Counted from the first letter of the stretch, positions 12,311 through 23,630 are shown. The stretch: 64,000 nucleotides of DNA from Allium sativum (GCA_030737875.1 CM060926.1:169606579-169670578); one strand, 5' to 3'. Notes: generated by a model from the sequence alone, not told the origin. Made by a program: numbers and translations.

Positions 12311-12315
12311 GGGGT
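12311..12315. repeat. Target site duplication of element A, left copy
   Basis: GGGGT directly precedes the TGTGACG end of element A. The same five bases follow its other end at 27709-27713. Confidence 0.85.
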
Positions 12316-12712
12316 TGTGACGATCCCAAAACCCCATGACACGGTGTTAAGGATAATCATTGGAATATAACACATTAATCATCATTAGCAGATCACATAT
12401 AATAGCATAAACAGAAAATAGGATAATTTACACACATATGACAGCGGAATCATATAGATATCATCACATCAGAGAAGCACAGTACAGGATACAACTTAGT
12501 ACATAATGATACATAGTCAGTCACCATCGTCTGAGGCGGAATCATACATAAAGAGTACACAAAATAAATATCAGTCTACATCGCCAATGGCCGAATCATA
12601 ATATAGATACAATAATGGCGGAGAAAATCCAAGTCAGCACGGTGTAGTCAAGCCTCGCCATGAGCCAAAAGGTGCGTCAGAAACCTGTAACTAGGCTGCC
12701 TGTGTGAAAATG

Positions 12713-12777
12713 AGGGCACCCGAGTTTGCAAGGTGAAACAAACTACGAGTCTGTCATGGGACTGGTATGAGAAATCT
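12713..12777 (-). other. Conserved LTR leader block (A, left)
   Basis: This 65-base block begins GGGCACCCGAGTTTGCAAGG and ends CTGGTATGAGAAATC. It is nearly unchanged at 3436-3500, 22719-22781 and 53655-53718 in LTRs that are otherwise much diverged. It lies 400-460 bases from the transcript-side end of the LTR, so it would be in the genomic RNA leader. Confidence 0.6.
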
Positions 12778-12914
12778 ACTTAACTTATTAGCAACAATAA
12801 TAAGGCAAATCAAAGGACCACGCCACTTTCGCGGAACGGGTTTACTCCAATGAGTGCTAGTGCATGAAATAAAATAAATGATTAAATCATCGCAATGCTT
12901 TTTATAAAATGAAA

Positions 12915-12985
12915 CCATTATAAGACTCAGGTCCCATCACACAATGCAACGCAAGCCGGAGGATAGAGTTTTTACCTTATAATGG
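12915..12985 (-). other. Conserved LTR stem-loop (A, left)
   Basis: Perfect 10-bp arms CCATTATAAG (12915-12924) and CTTATAATGG (12976-12985) enclose a 51-base conserved segment. Arm changes relative to B1 and D are compensated on the other side. Confidence 0.7.
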
Positions 12986-13624
12986 CCAAAAATGCTTCAT
13001 ACGAATAAAACAAAAGTGTTTGATATTATTACAAGTGCATATATGTTTCAAAAGCGATTCCAATCATAAATATCAATCCTAGGCGGCATAGCTACCATCT
13101 ACTATGTCGCCATACTAGTAATACAATCATGTCCGCATATTTCGTATTGGAAATTGGGTTCCTTCATGAGTCGAGGCAAGGGGCAAGCTCCTCTCCGATT
13201 CGAGACACTCTAGCAAATGTCCCAGGACCCCACTATGATCCTTGGATCTTCAGGGTCGGTCCTCTCTTACTTTTGAGGATTGGCAATTTCTGAACACACG
13301 TTTCCCGGTCCTTACAGACCTATATCGAGGCGCCTCGCATTCCAACAACCACACAGGTGAAAAATATATATAATGTCAGGGCTGGTAGGTCACTGACACC
13401 ACCTTAGCTAGAAAGAAACGTCGTGCTCTCCCTGCAGTCACTCTCCCGTTTTTGACTCATACCGAGGTGTGAGGCTCGCGAATTCACGTTATACACAAAG
13501 CTACGTCACACAGACCATGCTTTGATCATCAACCACAAGACTTTGCTTTGCAACAGAAGCCTTGATTATATGCCACTTAGGCGTGCCACACAGGCAATCC
13601 ACTCCATGCGACTGATTTCTATCA

Positions 13625-13705
13625 ATATATAACCTCTGAGCTCGTACGTCTCAGAGAAGGGCGTTAAGCAAGAGAATAAATTCTCCACCGCCAAACAGAT
13701 ATATA
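13625..13705 (-). other. Conserved LTR dual-hairpin module (A, left)
   Basis: Contains CTCTGAG at 13634-13640 paired with CTCAGAG at 13650-13656, then the GTTAAGCAAG linker, then the palindrome GAGAATAAATTCTC at 13672-13685. Confidence 0.65.
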
Positions 13706-14464
13706 TTTAACAGAGATCAATCAGCACAGAACAAAATCCAATGTCAGACACACAGTCCATTTACAAGTCCGTTCTGGGTCTGTACGAAACCAGAGGCACC
13801 AATTCCTCGCATATCCGTACAATCAACAGTATATTTGGACGGCTACTACTTCAGTTCCTTCATGGTAGCTACTCCAATCACGAGCATCAGTAGCGCCCAT
13901 CCATCCAATGTGAAGATCGTCGGTCTTCAACCATCTTCCACTCTTCGACTTCTCAACGTCGATCAATTATTTGAAATGAGATAATCTCGGCCTTTTCAAA
14001 TAACCCATGTATATTTAGATTTTCAAATCAATTATTCCCATGGTTGGACTATTCAACATTCACATTTCAGTTATTTAGTTATAATTTTCATGTCAAATAC
14101 ATTCAACCATCAAATATCAAGCAAACACAACAAAATTGGTTTATTTCTACTCTATATCGTCTATAGTATTTTATAACGATATATCGCCAATTTTATTTTA
14201 TTTAAAACGGCCAAATATAATTAAACGACGCTTCAGGTCGTATCGATGCACTAGCGCTGCTTTTCACTAATTTTGTTTTACACATATCTGAAAATCTAAC
14301 CGTTGAATCTTCACAAATTTTATATCATTAGGAAGGTCATTTCAAAACGAATCTAACGGTTTCAGTTTTGGGAAAATCCGACGGTCGGATCTTCCACACT
14401 AGCCATTTGAAGTTACGATTTCAATTTACGAACTGCAGCGTCGTTATTCGATTTAATTTAATTA

Positions 14465-14469
<5 letters not shown>

Positions 14470-14510
<41 letters not shown>
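14470..14510. repeat. (TA)n microsatellite in 3' LTR of A
   Basis: About 20 TA units. The matching place in the other LTR (24470-24484) has only about 8, so the tract changed length after insertion. Confidence 0.9.
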
Positions 14511-14512
<2 letters not shown>

Positions 14513-16125
14513 CGTTTCTGGCGCTGTTTTTCTTCAGATTTGAATTAAACATTCCAGACAATCCAACCGTCGGATCTTCACAAAGTTGGTGCCGTTGGAA
14601 AGATATTTCCAAGGCGAACCCAAAGGTTGCGGTTTTGGGAAAATCCAATGGTCGGATTTCCCGCACTAGTCGTTTGAAATCACCGTTTCAAAACATGAAC
14701 TGCACGGCCACGTTTCATTTTAATTTTATTTATATTTATATATTTATATAAATATAGTTCATTCAAAAATTCCTACATCGTTTTCACTTCAATTATTTCA
14801 CTAACGCCTTTAAATTTCGGAAAATTTCGCCATAACCTCCTTTGTACGGGAGGGGCTGGGAAAATTCCCAAATGGCCACACGGGCGTCTCATGTCAAAAA
14901 GAAAAAGAAAAAGCCAAGCGGCTAGCCAACAGGCTCATAAAATCATCACCCAAACAAAACAGTAAATGTGTACCTATTTGTCGGGCACAAAATTTTATTC
15001 CTCTTCTCTAGCCCCTTTGCTATAACCTGTTCAATAAATATGCCTGTACATATATACAATTTATATCACTTATCATTTTCCATTCAACTTCATATTCAAT
15101 TTACTTTGGTTCAAAAACACCATTCATTCTAATGTTGCATGCATAGGCTGAAATCATATCATTAGCTAATTAATGTACATTTCAACTCATGCACATTTAT
15201 TTGAACAAGTGGCTATTTTTAACACTTCACATTTCAAAGATGATAATTTTGGCGAACTAAAATAGATTTCAACACATGACTACTTTATTTAGTTCCTATG
15301 CATGTTAAAAATAATATTCCATTCACAAATATTTATTTCAGCGTCCGCATATCTCTAGCATATCACATATATGATAAAAATGATATTTTTACCATTTAAA
15401 ATATTTAATCGACAAATGGATGTTTTCAACACTTCATAGTTTCAATAAAAATGTAATTTTTATTGTTCGATCTTTTTATTCAACACATGAACTTTTCCAC
15501 TACACACACTTCTCAACACGTGAGCGTTTCCACACATGGGTATTTTATTTATGTTGTTCATATAAGAAAGATAGAATTTTTATTGTTGAAACTATTTATA
15601 TATAAGGCGAATATTTTTCAAACTTCATATATATTATAAAAATGTGATTTTTATTGTTTAGACACTTCATTCATTCACAAATGAATTTAACTTTCATACA
15701 TCACTTTTCAACACACAAACATTTCCACACATGGATATAGTTTCAACATATGGCTTTAATTTCAACGCATGAAGATAATTTCAACATATGAAAATAATTC
15801 TAACACACAAAGATTATTCAAAATTTCGGCAGCATAACGGCAGGGTAGTTAAAACCGGCACCGTCCCTAGTACGGCTCCTCGCTCTACCTTAAAACCTCG
15901 CGGTTTTTGACAATGGGGATTCATGCATCTAATTCGCACGCAGGCGGCATGTTTATTTTTATTTCCACAAATATTTCCAATTCATTTCAATCACCAATGG
16001 GTATTTTTCAACCACAACCAAACAATATCAACCACAAACAATTATTCAACCATTCGTATTTTTCATCCAATATTTCACACCAATTCACCACAATAAATAT
16101 CGTCCATGGTTTGTGGACAAGGGGA

Positions 16126-16128
16126 GTA

Positions 16129-16171
<43 letters not shown>
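16126..16171. repeat. (TA)n microsatellite in 3' LTR of A
   Basis: An interrupted TA run of about 45 bases. The partner tract in the other LTR (26095-26153) is longer and uninterrupted. Confidence 0.85.
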
Positions 16172-16173
<2 letters not shown>

Positions 16174-16539
16174 GCTATATTTCACTTGCATTTCAACACA
16201 TATATCAATTATTCTATGCATGTATAATTCATACTTCGCTTATATAGCTTACACCACGCATGTACATGAGGTATACAACACGTGTGTAATTTATATTTCG
16301 CTGATATAATTTATACACGACATTTTCCATTCAAATTTATTTAATTTAGATTTCTCACATTGGTTTTCGGAGTGCTAAAAATCGTAGATGACTCAGAAAA
16401 ATCCGCGGCTTCTTCTATTGGGTAGAGAGCTTCCTTGCGGTCCCGATGTTTCCTGTTTCATCGAATTTCGTCAACACACCAAAAAGATATGATTTTTCAA
16501 AGTGCAAACATAAAAAAGAACTCACCTTTCACGAAGGTT

Positions 16540-16870
16540 CAAAACTAGGTTTGCGGTTTTCGCGAGAACCGGGGCACGAGGGGATGATCGGCGAGTTGGA
16601 CGTGGAAGAGCTTCGAGAGGGCTACAGGCGCGCGGCGGTTTGGTGGCGTTCGGTGGTCGGAATCGGCGGCGGCGGCGGTTTGAAGGTCGGGACTTTGGAG
16701 GGAATATCTCGACGTAGAAGCAACGATAGGGGGAGCTCCTTATATGGATTTGAAGAGGGGAAGGAGAACTACAAAAAGTTGAACTGGGGGAGGGGCTGAT
16801 TCGGGCTGTGGCGATCGGAAATCGCCAAGGAAGGGGGGAGCTTTTCCGTCGTCGATGTCGGGGTCGGGGG
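16540..16870 (-). promoter_or_regulatory. GC-rich putative promoter island of LTR A, with TATA/CArG box
   Basis: This G-rich (plus strand) island sits within very AT-rich LTR. On the minus strand CCATATAAGG at 16738-16747 can serve as a TATA box, and it also fits the CArG consensus CC(A/T)6GG exactly. The same ten bases are kept at 26722-26731 in the 5' LTR. Transcription would start about 30 bases lower, near 16710 (inference). Similar islands occur in LTRs D and E. The long frames across this island are compositional artefacts. Confidence 0.45.
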
Positions 16871-17718
16871 GGTTCTGATTTTTTTTTTATGAATGGAGAA
16901 ATATGATTGGTCGATGGTTTTATTAAATTTTTAAATAGTGTTTTCTCAAACGAAGTCCTTTTCAAACCCAACGACTGTCGCCCCTAGCTAAATACCCCCA
17001 TCCCGGACACAATGGGATATGTTTCGTAGGCCAATTCGACTGTTACAGTCAGTTATTTTTCAAATTAAAGTATAAAACATTTAATTTTTAACTTTGAACG
17101 TACATTTCAATTTACCAGGGCTACAAACTGATTCGAAAAATTCTAGAAAAATAAATCTAGCTATGTTTTGACGACCCGGTCCCAACAAAACTAGTTTCGT
17201 CGAATTCTGAGATCGTTTGAAAAATGGCCATTTTCTGGTCGATCCAATTTAACAGAAATTGACCAAACGCATTTTCTTTTGCCACGCTCACATACTAGCT
17301 TCAAAAATTATGAAATTTGAAACCTAGCAATAGTTTGACATCCTGGACCCAACAAAGGTGGTTTCGTCGAATTCCGAGGTCGTATGCAAAATATCAATTT
17401 TCCAGAGCTATATATTCTATATAGCGACCTATTCTGAAAATTCATTCGACCATAACTTTTGATTCTCGTTATGAAACTTCGATTTTTCAGATTCGTTAGA
17501 AAGGTATTGACTAACAGATTTAAATATTTTTGGTTTCACTAAAATCCGTTATATTTCCCACCCTGCACAGTCAGTCAAAGTTTGAATTCAAATTTTCAAA
17601 CTGACTCACTATTTCTAATTCACTATTTTATTGAAATATTCTATTTCAATTGTTCAAATTCCTTTGAAATCACCAATTTAAAATTTTTAAATTGGCTCGT
17701 ATTTTCCAGGTTATTACA

Positions 17719-17735
17719 ATCTCCCCCACTTAAAA
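17719..17735 (-). other. Polypurine tract of element A
   Basis: On the minus strand TTTTAAGTGGGGGAGAT immediately precedes the 3' LTR start TGTAATAACC. This is the expected primer for plus-strand DNA synthesis. Confidence 0.85.
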
Positions 17736-17819
17736 CTTTTCGTCCTCGAAAAGGAAACAACAGTAAAGTAGGAAACAAAATGTAAATGCAAAGTATTTTA
17801 AAGGTACCTTGCACCGGAG

Positions 17820-18464
17820 TTAGTCAGAGATATCCACTCTGCATTTGGGGTAAGCTTGCTTAATGCTTTCCTCTGTCTCCCAAGTACAGTCTCTAGGATC
17901 ACTGCTCCACTGAACTTTAACTAAATGAACCTTTTTTCTTCTTAGTTCTCTAGTTTCTTTGCCAACAATCTTTAATGGCTCTCTTCTGAGTGCTAATTCT
18001 GGAGTTATGTCTATATCCTGTTGTGCTGCTTCTTCTACAACAAGATCCGGATCATGCACATGTCTTCTAAGTTGAGATACGTGAAATACATCATGCACTC
18101 CAGGCAACCAATCTGGTAATCGAACCCTATAAGCAAGAGTTCCAATTCGTTCGAGTATAGGAAAGGGACCAATAAATCTCGGTGCTAACTTCCCAGTTTT
18201 GCCAAATCTGATTACTCCTCTCATCGGAGAAACCTTCAAATAAACATGTTCACCAACAGCAAATGTCAAATCTCTCCTTCTAGAATCTGCATAACTTTTC
18301 TGTCGGCTTTGCGCGGTTCTCAAACGCTTTTTGATGAAGTCGACTTTATCAGATGCTTCTCTAATCATATCGGGTCCTAACACAAGTCTGTTGCCAGGTT
18401 CTACCCAACATGCTGGAGATCGGCAGGGTCTGCCATATAATGCTTCAAATGGCGACATTCCCAA
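17820..18464 (-). pseudogene. Element A pol: integrase C-terminal part and chromodomain
   Basis: 214 codons ending in TAA at the natural end of pol. The first residues continue the integrase core ([18 protein letters not shown]). The C-terminal integrase domain follows (residues about 75-140, KTGKLAPRFIGPFPILERIG and VHDVFHVSQLRRH). The last 50 residues (LRRKKVHLVKVQWS, CTWETEE) resemble the divergent chromodomain at the end of Tekay/Del pol proteins, which tethers integration to chromatin. The frame is cut off from the rest by a TAG near 18472, where relatives have Tyr (NNSYQAS). The apparent Met start is therefore just the first Met after that stop. The part is intact in itself but belongs to a dead polyprotein. 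Confidence 0.85.
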
Positions 18465-18625
18465 ACTTGCTTGCTAGCTATTGTTATATGAGAATTCTGC
18501 CAAATGCAAATGATCTTCCCATGACCCACCAAAATCAATTATACAAGCCCGCAATAAATCTTCTAGAATTCTATTCACCCGCTCAGTTTGGCCATCTGTT
18601 TGAGGGTGATAAGCGGTGCTCATAT
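18465..18625 (-). pseudogene. Element A pol: integrase core segment with stop and frameshift
   Basis: Minus-strand translation gives the missing middle of the integrase core: TAYHPQTDGQTERVNRIL, with the third catalytic acidic residue (E of QTER), then [20 protein letters not shown] and SYNNS followed by a TAG. A one-base change near 18680 puts this segment out of frame with the upstream part. This stretch therefore joins the two neighbouring fragments into one degenerate integrase gene. Confidence 0.75.
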
Positions 18626-19834
18626 TCATTTTCGTTCCCAATTCTGTCTGGAAAGCCTCCCAGAATTTGCTAGTAAATAGGGATCTCTATCACTGACTAT
18701 GCTGATGGGAATTCCATGCAGCTTAACGATTTCTTTGAAATATATCTGTGCCAGACTTTGAGCGGTACTATTGGATCTGACAGGTATAAAATGGGCAGTC
18801 TTCGTGAAGCGATCTACGATTACCCAAATGCTGTCATTACCTTTCCTGGTTCGCGGCAATCCATCTATGAAATCCATGGAAATCTGTTCCCATTTCCAAC
18901 CTGGGACTTCCAACGGTTGCAACAATCCAGCTAGCTTCTGTTGGTCGCTCTTGACCAATTGACAAGTAGGGCATCTACTAACATACAAAGAAATATCCCT
19001 TTTCATTGCCCTCCACCAGAAAGTGCGTTTGATATCGTTGTACATCTTACTCACACCAGGATGGATGCGAAATTTGGATTTATGGCATTCATCTAGCACT
19101 TCTCTTCGAAGGTCTGGAATATTTGGGATGCAAATCCTATTATTTAACCTGAGAACCCCCTTATCGTCAATACGAAAACTCGTGGTTTCACCTTCTTTGA
19201 CCCTCTGACTGATTCTCTGAATGAATTCATCGTCTTTTTGAAGGGCTGAAATCCTATCAATCAATCCAGGTGTAATTATAAGATTGGCAATGATTGCGGT
19301 TTTCCTACTAAGCGCATCCGCTACTACGTTAGCTTTCCCTGGCGTATACAGGATATCAAGATCATACGCTGCAAGAAATTCTAGCCAACGCTGCTGTTTC
19401 AGATTCAGATCTTTCTGGGTATATAAATACTTCAATGATTGATGATCAGTGTAAAGTACAAATTTATCGCCCAATAAATAATGCCTCCAGATTTTTAAGG
19501 CAAAAACGATGGCTAGCAACTCAAGATCATGAGTCACATAATTCTTCTCATGCGGTTTCAGTTGGCGGCTTGCATAAGCGACTGCTTGGCCTCTTTGCAT
19601 TAACACTGCACCAAGACCTCTAATAGAAGCATCTGTCCAAACTGTTAAATCCTGATTGCCATCAATAATGGTTAACACTGGAGCAGTTGTCAGTTTCGAT
19701 TTCAATTCCTGGAAAGCTTCGTCACAGTCGGAAGTCCACTTAAACTTCTCATGCTTCTTCGTGAGCTTCGTTAACGGACCGGATATCTTCGAAAAATCCT
19801 TAACGAACTTCCAATAATAACTAGCCAACCCCAT
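18626..19834 (-). pseudogene. Element A pol: RT end, RNase H and integrase N-terminal half
   Basis: 402 codons. Residues 1-60 are the end of the reverse transcriptase thumb and connection ([17 protein letters not shown]). RNase H follows ([43 protein letters not shown]; about 65-180). Next comes the integrase zinc domain ([17 protein letters not shown] and the C-x2-C pair of RCPTCQL, about 255-295) and two catalytic aspartates of the core ([10 protein letters not shown] and VSDRD). The frame goes wrong just after SDRDP near 18680: a one-base indel turns the conserved [10 protein letters not shown] into unrelated residues. At its start it is out of frame with the upstream RT by another indel near 19850. 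Confidence 0.88.
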
Positions 19835-19869
19835 AAAACTTCTAACTTCTGTGGAGTAGTGGGTTGTTT

Positions 19870-21495
19870 CTAGTCTTGAATCGCTGTTATTTTGCTTGGG
19901 TCAACAGAAATTCCTTTCTCTGACACGACATGGCCAAGAAATTTGACTTCTTCTTGCCAGAAGACACATTTAGAGAATTTGGCTTTGAAGACGTTCTTCC
20001 TTAGAATCTCCAATACTTGTTCTAAGTGTTTTTCATGCTCGGGTTTTGATTTGGAGTAGATTAAAATATCATCGATGAATACGAGGACAAATTTATTCAG
20101 AACTCCCCTGAACATTCTATTCATTAGATCGACAAAGTATGCTGGTGCGTTACACAGGCCAAACGGCATTACTAACCATTCATAAAATATGTCTGGACCT
20201 CTGAAAGCTGTCAAAGGAACACACTCTTCTGCTATTCTCAGTTGGTGAAAACCTGTAGCTAGGTCCATTCGGGAAAATACTTTCGCCCCATTCAATTGGT
20301 CTAGCAAATCATCGATGCGGGGTAATGGATACTTGTTTTTGAGCGTTTGTTTGTTGAGGTCTCGGTAATCAACGCATAATCGAAGAGTACCGTCTGACTT
20401 TGGGACAAACACAATAGCTGCACCCCAATTAGAAAAACTAGGTCTGATTAGACCCTTCCACAACAGTTGACGAGTTTGATCGCCTAATTCTTCTTTTTCT
20501 TTCGGAGTCATTCTGCGAATTGGATGTACTACTGGTCTGGCATTGGGAATTAGATCAATTCGGAATTCTGTTTCTTTTTGCGGAGGTAAGTTTTCAACTT
20601 CTTCAAACACATCCGCATAGTTTCTTACAATAGGAATCTTTTCTATGGAAGTTGGGATAAGTTCTAATGCCGACCAAAATTCTTCTCTATTCGGATTCGA
20701 ACCATGATAGGGAACCGTAATATATCCAAGCTTCATTCGAATTTTTACGATTCTTTCCGCACACTTTACCTCAGCTTCGTATTTCGTTAACCAATCCAGC
20801 CCGAGAATAATATCGAATTCGGGAAAATCCATAACGATTAAATCAAAAGGAAACTTGTAGGAAGAATAAGAGACTGGCACTCTACAATATGAACTAAGAG
20901 TAACAGGACCCCCTATCGGGTTATGTACTTCCACCGATTCTTTGAGCTTTCGCTGTTTTAACTTTAATTTGTGCACTGTGTTATTAGCAATAAAACTACG
21001 CGATGCACCTGTGTCAAACAATACATAAACAGGAATATTTTTAATGGTAAGGGTACCTCCCAAAACATCGGGTTTACCTGCTCCATCGGAAGCAGCTGGC
21101 GGGCTCGACCCGTCATAGACGTGAGCTACCATAGCTTTCTTCAGCAAAGGACAGTCTTTGACCAGATGATCGGTCTTGCGACAGTTGAAGCACGAGCGAG
21201 GGTTCTGGGAGCCTTGGCTCGAGCCTTGAGAATTTGTCTTCTGCCTCTTCGGAGCTGTGCAGACATTTGAGTAGTGCCCCGGCTTGCCACAGTTAAAGCA
21301 ATTTCCTCTCGGCGGCTTGCCAGTCTGAGGTTTTGAAGATGCTGCTTGGCTTGACTCGCCTTGATTTACAGCAGGCTTGCGCTTGTTTCCGGCTTGGCTT
21401 CTAGCGCGATCCTGATCCAGATGCCTTTGATCAAGGTCTTCGTAGTTGCATGTCATTTCCACCAGTTCGTTGAATTCCAGCTTGACATGGGCCAT
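19870..21495 (-). pseudogene. Element A gag-pol: zinc knuckles, protease, reverse transcriptase
   Basis: 541 codons on the minus strand. Two CCHC zinc knuckles are at residues 66-79 ([14 protein letters not shown]) and 102-115 ([14 protein letters not shown]). An aspartic protease has an intact DTGASRSF motif at about 161. Reverse transcriptase runs from about 310 with [14 protein letters not shown] (about 408-420), [12 protein letters not shown] and the catalytic FIDD at about 473-476. The frame is the same as the upstream gag piece (22062-21613), so only a TAA at 21613-21615 separates them. It ends at a TAG at 19870 where relatives have Trp (AIQDWK), a G-to-A change. Catalytic motifs are intact, so loss is by stops and frameshifts. 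Confidence 0.9.
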
Positions 21496-21612
21496 GGCTC
21501 TATCATGATATTGACGTCTTAGCCCAAGGATAAACCTCTTATTTTTGGATTTCGCAGTGGCGACGAGCTCCGGAGCATAGGGCGATAACAGTGTAAATTT
21601 ATTCAGATAATC

Positions 21613-22062
21613 TTACACGGAAAGATCCCCCTGTTGGAGATTGGCGAAGTCATCGTGCATTCGTTCTAAAGCTTGTTCTGGGACATATTTCACCTTGAAG
21701 AGTTCTTTGAATCCATCCCATGTTCGTCCAGCTTCTCTATTCCCGGCGGTGAGAGATTCCCACCATAATTCAGCTTGTTCCTGCATAAGCCAGGCGCCCA
21801 TAATAGCTTTATCTTCGTCTCCAAGCCTTAGGCCTTCAAGAATTTTCTCGCATGTTTTGAGCCATGCAAGGGCCTCTATTACTGTGCCAGTACCCGAGAA
21901 GGTCTTGCCTCCTAAGTTCTTATATCTCTTAGCTACACGGTCTAGCTCAAAGTATTGAGCTGCCGGAGGTTGTATCAAAGGTCCTTCTTGAACTGGGGCT
22001 TCTCCCCTTCCTCGGCCTCGTCCAGCATGGCCTCCTCTAGCGGCGGCTACTCTGGTAGCCAT
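21613..22062 (-). pseudogene. Element A gag, N-terminal part
   Basis: 149 codons from the first Met after a 240-base leader that follows the PBS. The start MATRVAAARGGHAGRGRGRG is an RGG-rich, basic N-terminus of the kind found in Tekay gag. Residues about 55-149 match the retrotransposon gag (capsid) family: EALAWLKTCEKILEGL, MGAWLMQEQAELWWESL and TWDGFKELFKVKYVP. It stops at TAA after LQQGDLSV, and the same frame continues into DYLNKF and on to the zinc knuckles. A single in-frame nonsense codon therefore splits gag. The product would be a truncated capsid. Confidence 0.88.
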
Positions 22063-22306
22063 TTGTCAAATTCTGTATAAGCAAGAGAAGAGTCAGCTAA
22101 CAGAAATGATAGTCTATTGCATAGTTAAGCAGAAAATTTTACGGAAAGATAACGATGGACTGATCAAATTGTTTTTGCTATTCTGCTCGGCTCATTCTAG
22201 GACTTTACTAGTCCCATCTCTAATGAGTGACTCGCCTTAGAATACTACTGATTCTATTTTGACGAAGTGTTTAATGTGTTAGACTCCAGGACTAAGGTTA
22301 ACCAAA

Positions 22307-22318
22307 GCTCTGATACCA
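22307..22318 (-). other. Primer binding site of element A
   Basis: On the minus strand TGGTATCAGAGC lies two bases after the 5' LTR end (GTCACA). It is complementary to the 3' end of plant initiator-Met tRNA. Confidence 0.9.
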
Positions 22319-22919
22319 ACTGTGACGATCCCAAAACCCCGTGACACGGTGTTAAGGATAATCATTGGAATATAACACATTAATCATCATTAGCAGATCA
22401 CAGATAATAGCATAAACAGAAAATAGAATAATTTACACACATATGACAGCGGAATCATATAGATATCATCACATCAGAGAAGCACATTACATGATACAAC
22501 TTAGTGCATAATGATACATAGTCAGTCACCATCGCCTGAGGTGGAATCATACATAAAGAGTACACAAAATAAATATCAGTCTACATCGCCAATGGCGGAA
22601 TCATAATATAGATACAATAATGGCGGAGAAAATCCAAGTCAGCATGGTGTAGTCAAGCCTCGCCATGAGCCAAAAGGTGCGTCAGAAACCTGCAACTAGG
22701 CTGCCCGTGTGAAAATGAGGGCACCCGAGTTTGCAAGGTGAAACAAACTACGAGTCAGTCATGGGACTGGTATGAGAAATCTACTTAACTTATTAACAAC
22801 AATAATAAGGCAAATCAAAGGACCACGCCACTTTCGCGGAACGGGTTTACTCCAATGAGTGCTAGTGCATGAAATAAAATAAATGATTAAATCATCGCAA
22901 TGCTTTTTATAAAATGAAA

Positions 22920-22990
22920 CCATTATAAGACTCAGGTCCCATCACACAATGCAACGCAAGCCGAAGGATAGAGTTTTTACCTTATAATGG
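22920..22990 (-). other. Conserved LTR stem-loop (A, right)
   Basis: Arms CCATTATAAG (22920-22929) and CTTATAATGG (22981-22990) are the same as in the other LTR. They lie about 600 bases from the PBS side, so inside the genomic RNA leader. Confidence 0.7.
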
Positions 22991-23630
22991 CCAAAAATGC
23001 TTCATACGAATAAAACAAAAGTGTTTGATATCATTACTAGTGCATATATGTTTCAAAAGCGATTCCAATCATAAATATCAATCCTAGGCGGCATAGCTAC
23101 CATCTACTATGTCGCCATACTAGTAATACAATCACGTCCGCATATTTCGTATTGGAAATTGGGTTCCTTCATGAGTTGAGGCAAGGGGCAAGCTCCTCTC
23201 CGATTCGAGACACTCTAGCAAATGTCCCAGGACCCCACTATGATCCTTGGATCTTCAGGGCCGGTCCTCTCTTACTTTTGAGGATTGGCAATTCCTGAAC
23301 ACACGTTTCCCGGTCCTTACAGACCTATATCGAGGCGCCTCGCATTCCAACAACCACACAGGTGAAAAGTATATATAATGTCAGAGCTGGTAGGTCACTG
23401 ACACCACCTTAGCTAGAAAGAAACGTCGTGCTCTCCCTGCAGTCACTCTCCCGTTTTTGACTCATACTGAGGTGTGAGGCTCGCGAATTCACGTTATACA
23501 CAAAGCTACGTCACACAGACCATGCTTTGATCATCAACCACAAGACTTTGCTTTGCAACAGAAGCCTTGATTATATGCCACTTAGGCGTGCCACACAGGC
23601 AATCCACTCTATGTGACTGATTTCTATCAA

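Larger units (their letters stand above)
10971..12315 (-). repeat. LTR B2, left part (interrupted by element A)
   Basis: No gene. This is AT-rich LTR sequence with short inverted motifs and tandem repeats (CATAACGATGAA blocks at 11110-11290 and the 36-bp array at 11558-11790). It then runs into the same block that LTR B1 has near 7800-7920 (GGCCAAAAT, CAGCTC, GCGTAGATCTC). It resumes at 27709 after element A. B1 and B2 differ too much in their matching ends to be the two LTRs of one recent insertion. The joint with the B1 pol fragment at about 10970 looks like a deletion or recombination point. Confidence 0.65.
12316..17718 (-). repeat. 3' LTR of element A (5.4 kb)
   Basis: Runs from TGTGACGATCCC to TTATTACA in plus orientation. 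It has no gene. Going along the transcript (right to left) it holds the terminal repeated-motif region (17718-16980), a GC-rich island with a TATA/CArG-like box (16870-16540), TA microsatellites, a hairpin-rich AT stretch (15660-15370), a block shared with the inside of element D (about 15140-14800), a duplicated GGTCGGATCTTCC module (14690-14225), the dual-hairpin module (13705-13625), the long stem-loop (12985-12915) and a conserved block at 12777-12713. It aligns along its whole length with 22321-27708. Confidence 0.92.

Noticed and set aside
16446..16971. Overlapping long frames on both strands (Arg/Pro-rich or Gly-rich)
   Set aside because: They arise from the GC-rich LTR island, occur on both strands, and are broken in the partner LTR (26429-26962) by indels.
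22301..22320. tRNA-like match (GCTCTGATACCA)
   Set aside because: Only the 3' end complement of initiator tRNA; it is the retrotransposon primer site, not a tRNA gene. The same holds for 47733, 53276 and 61609.
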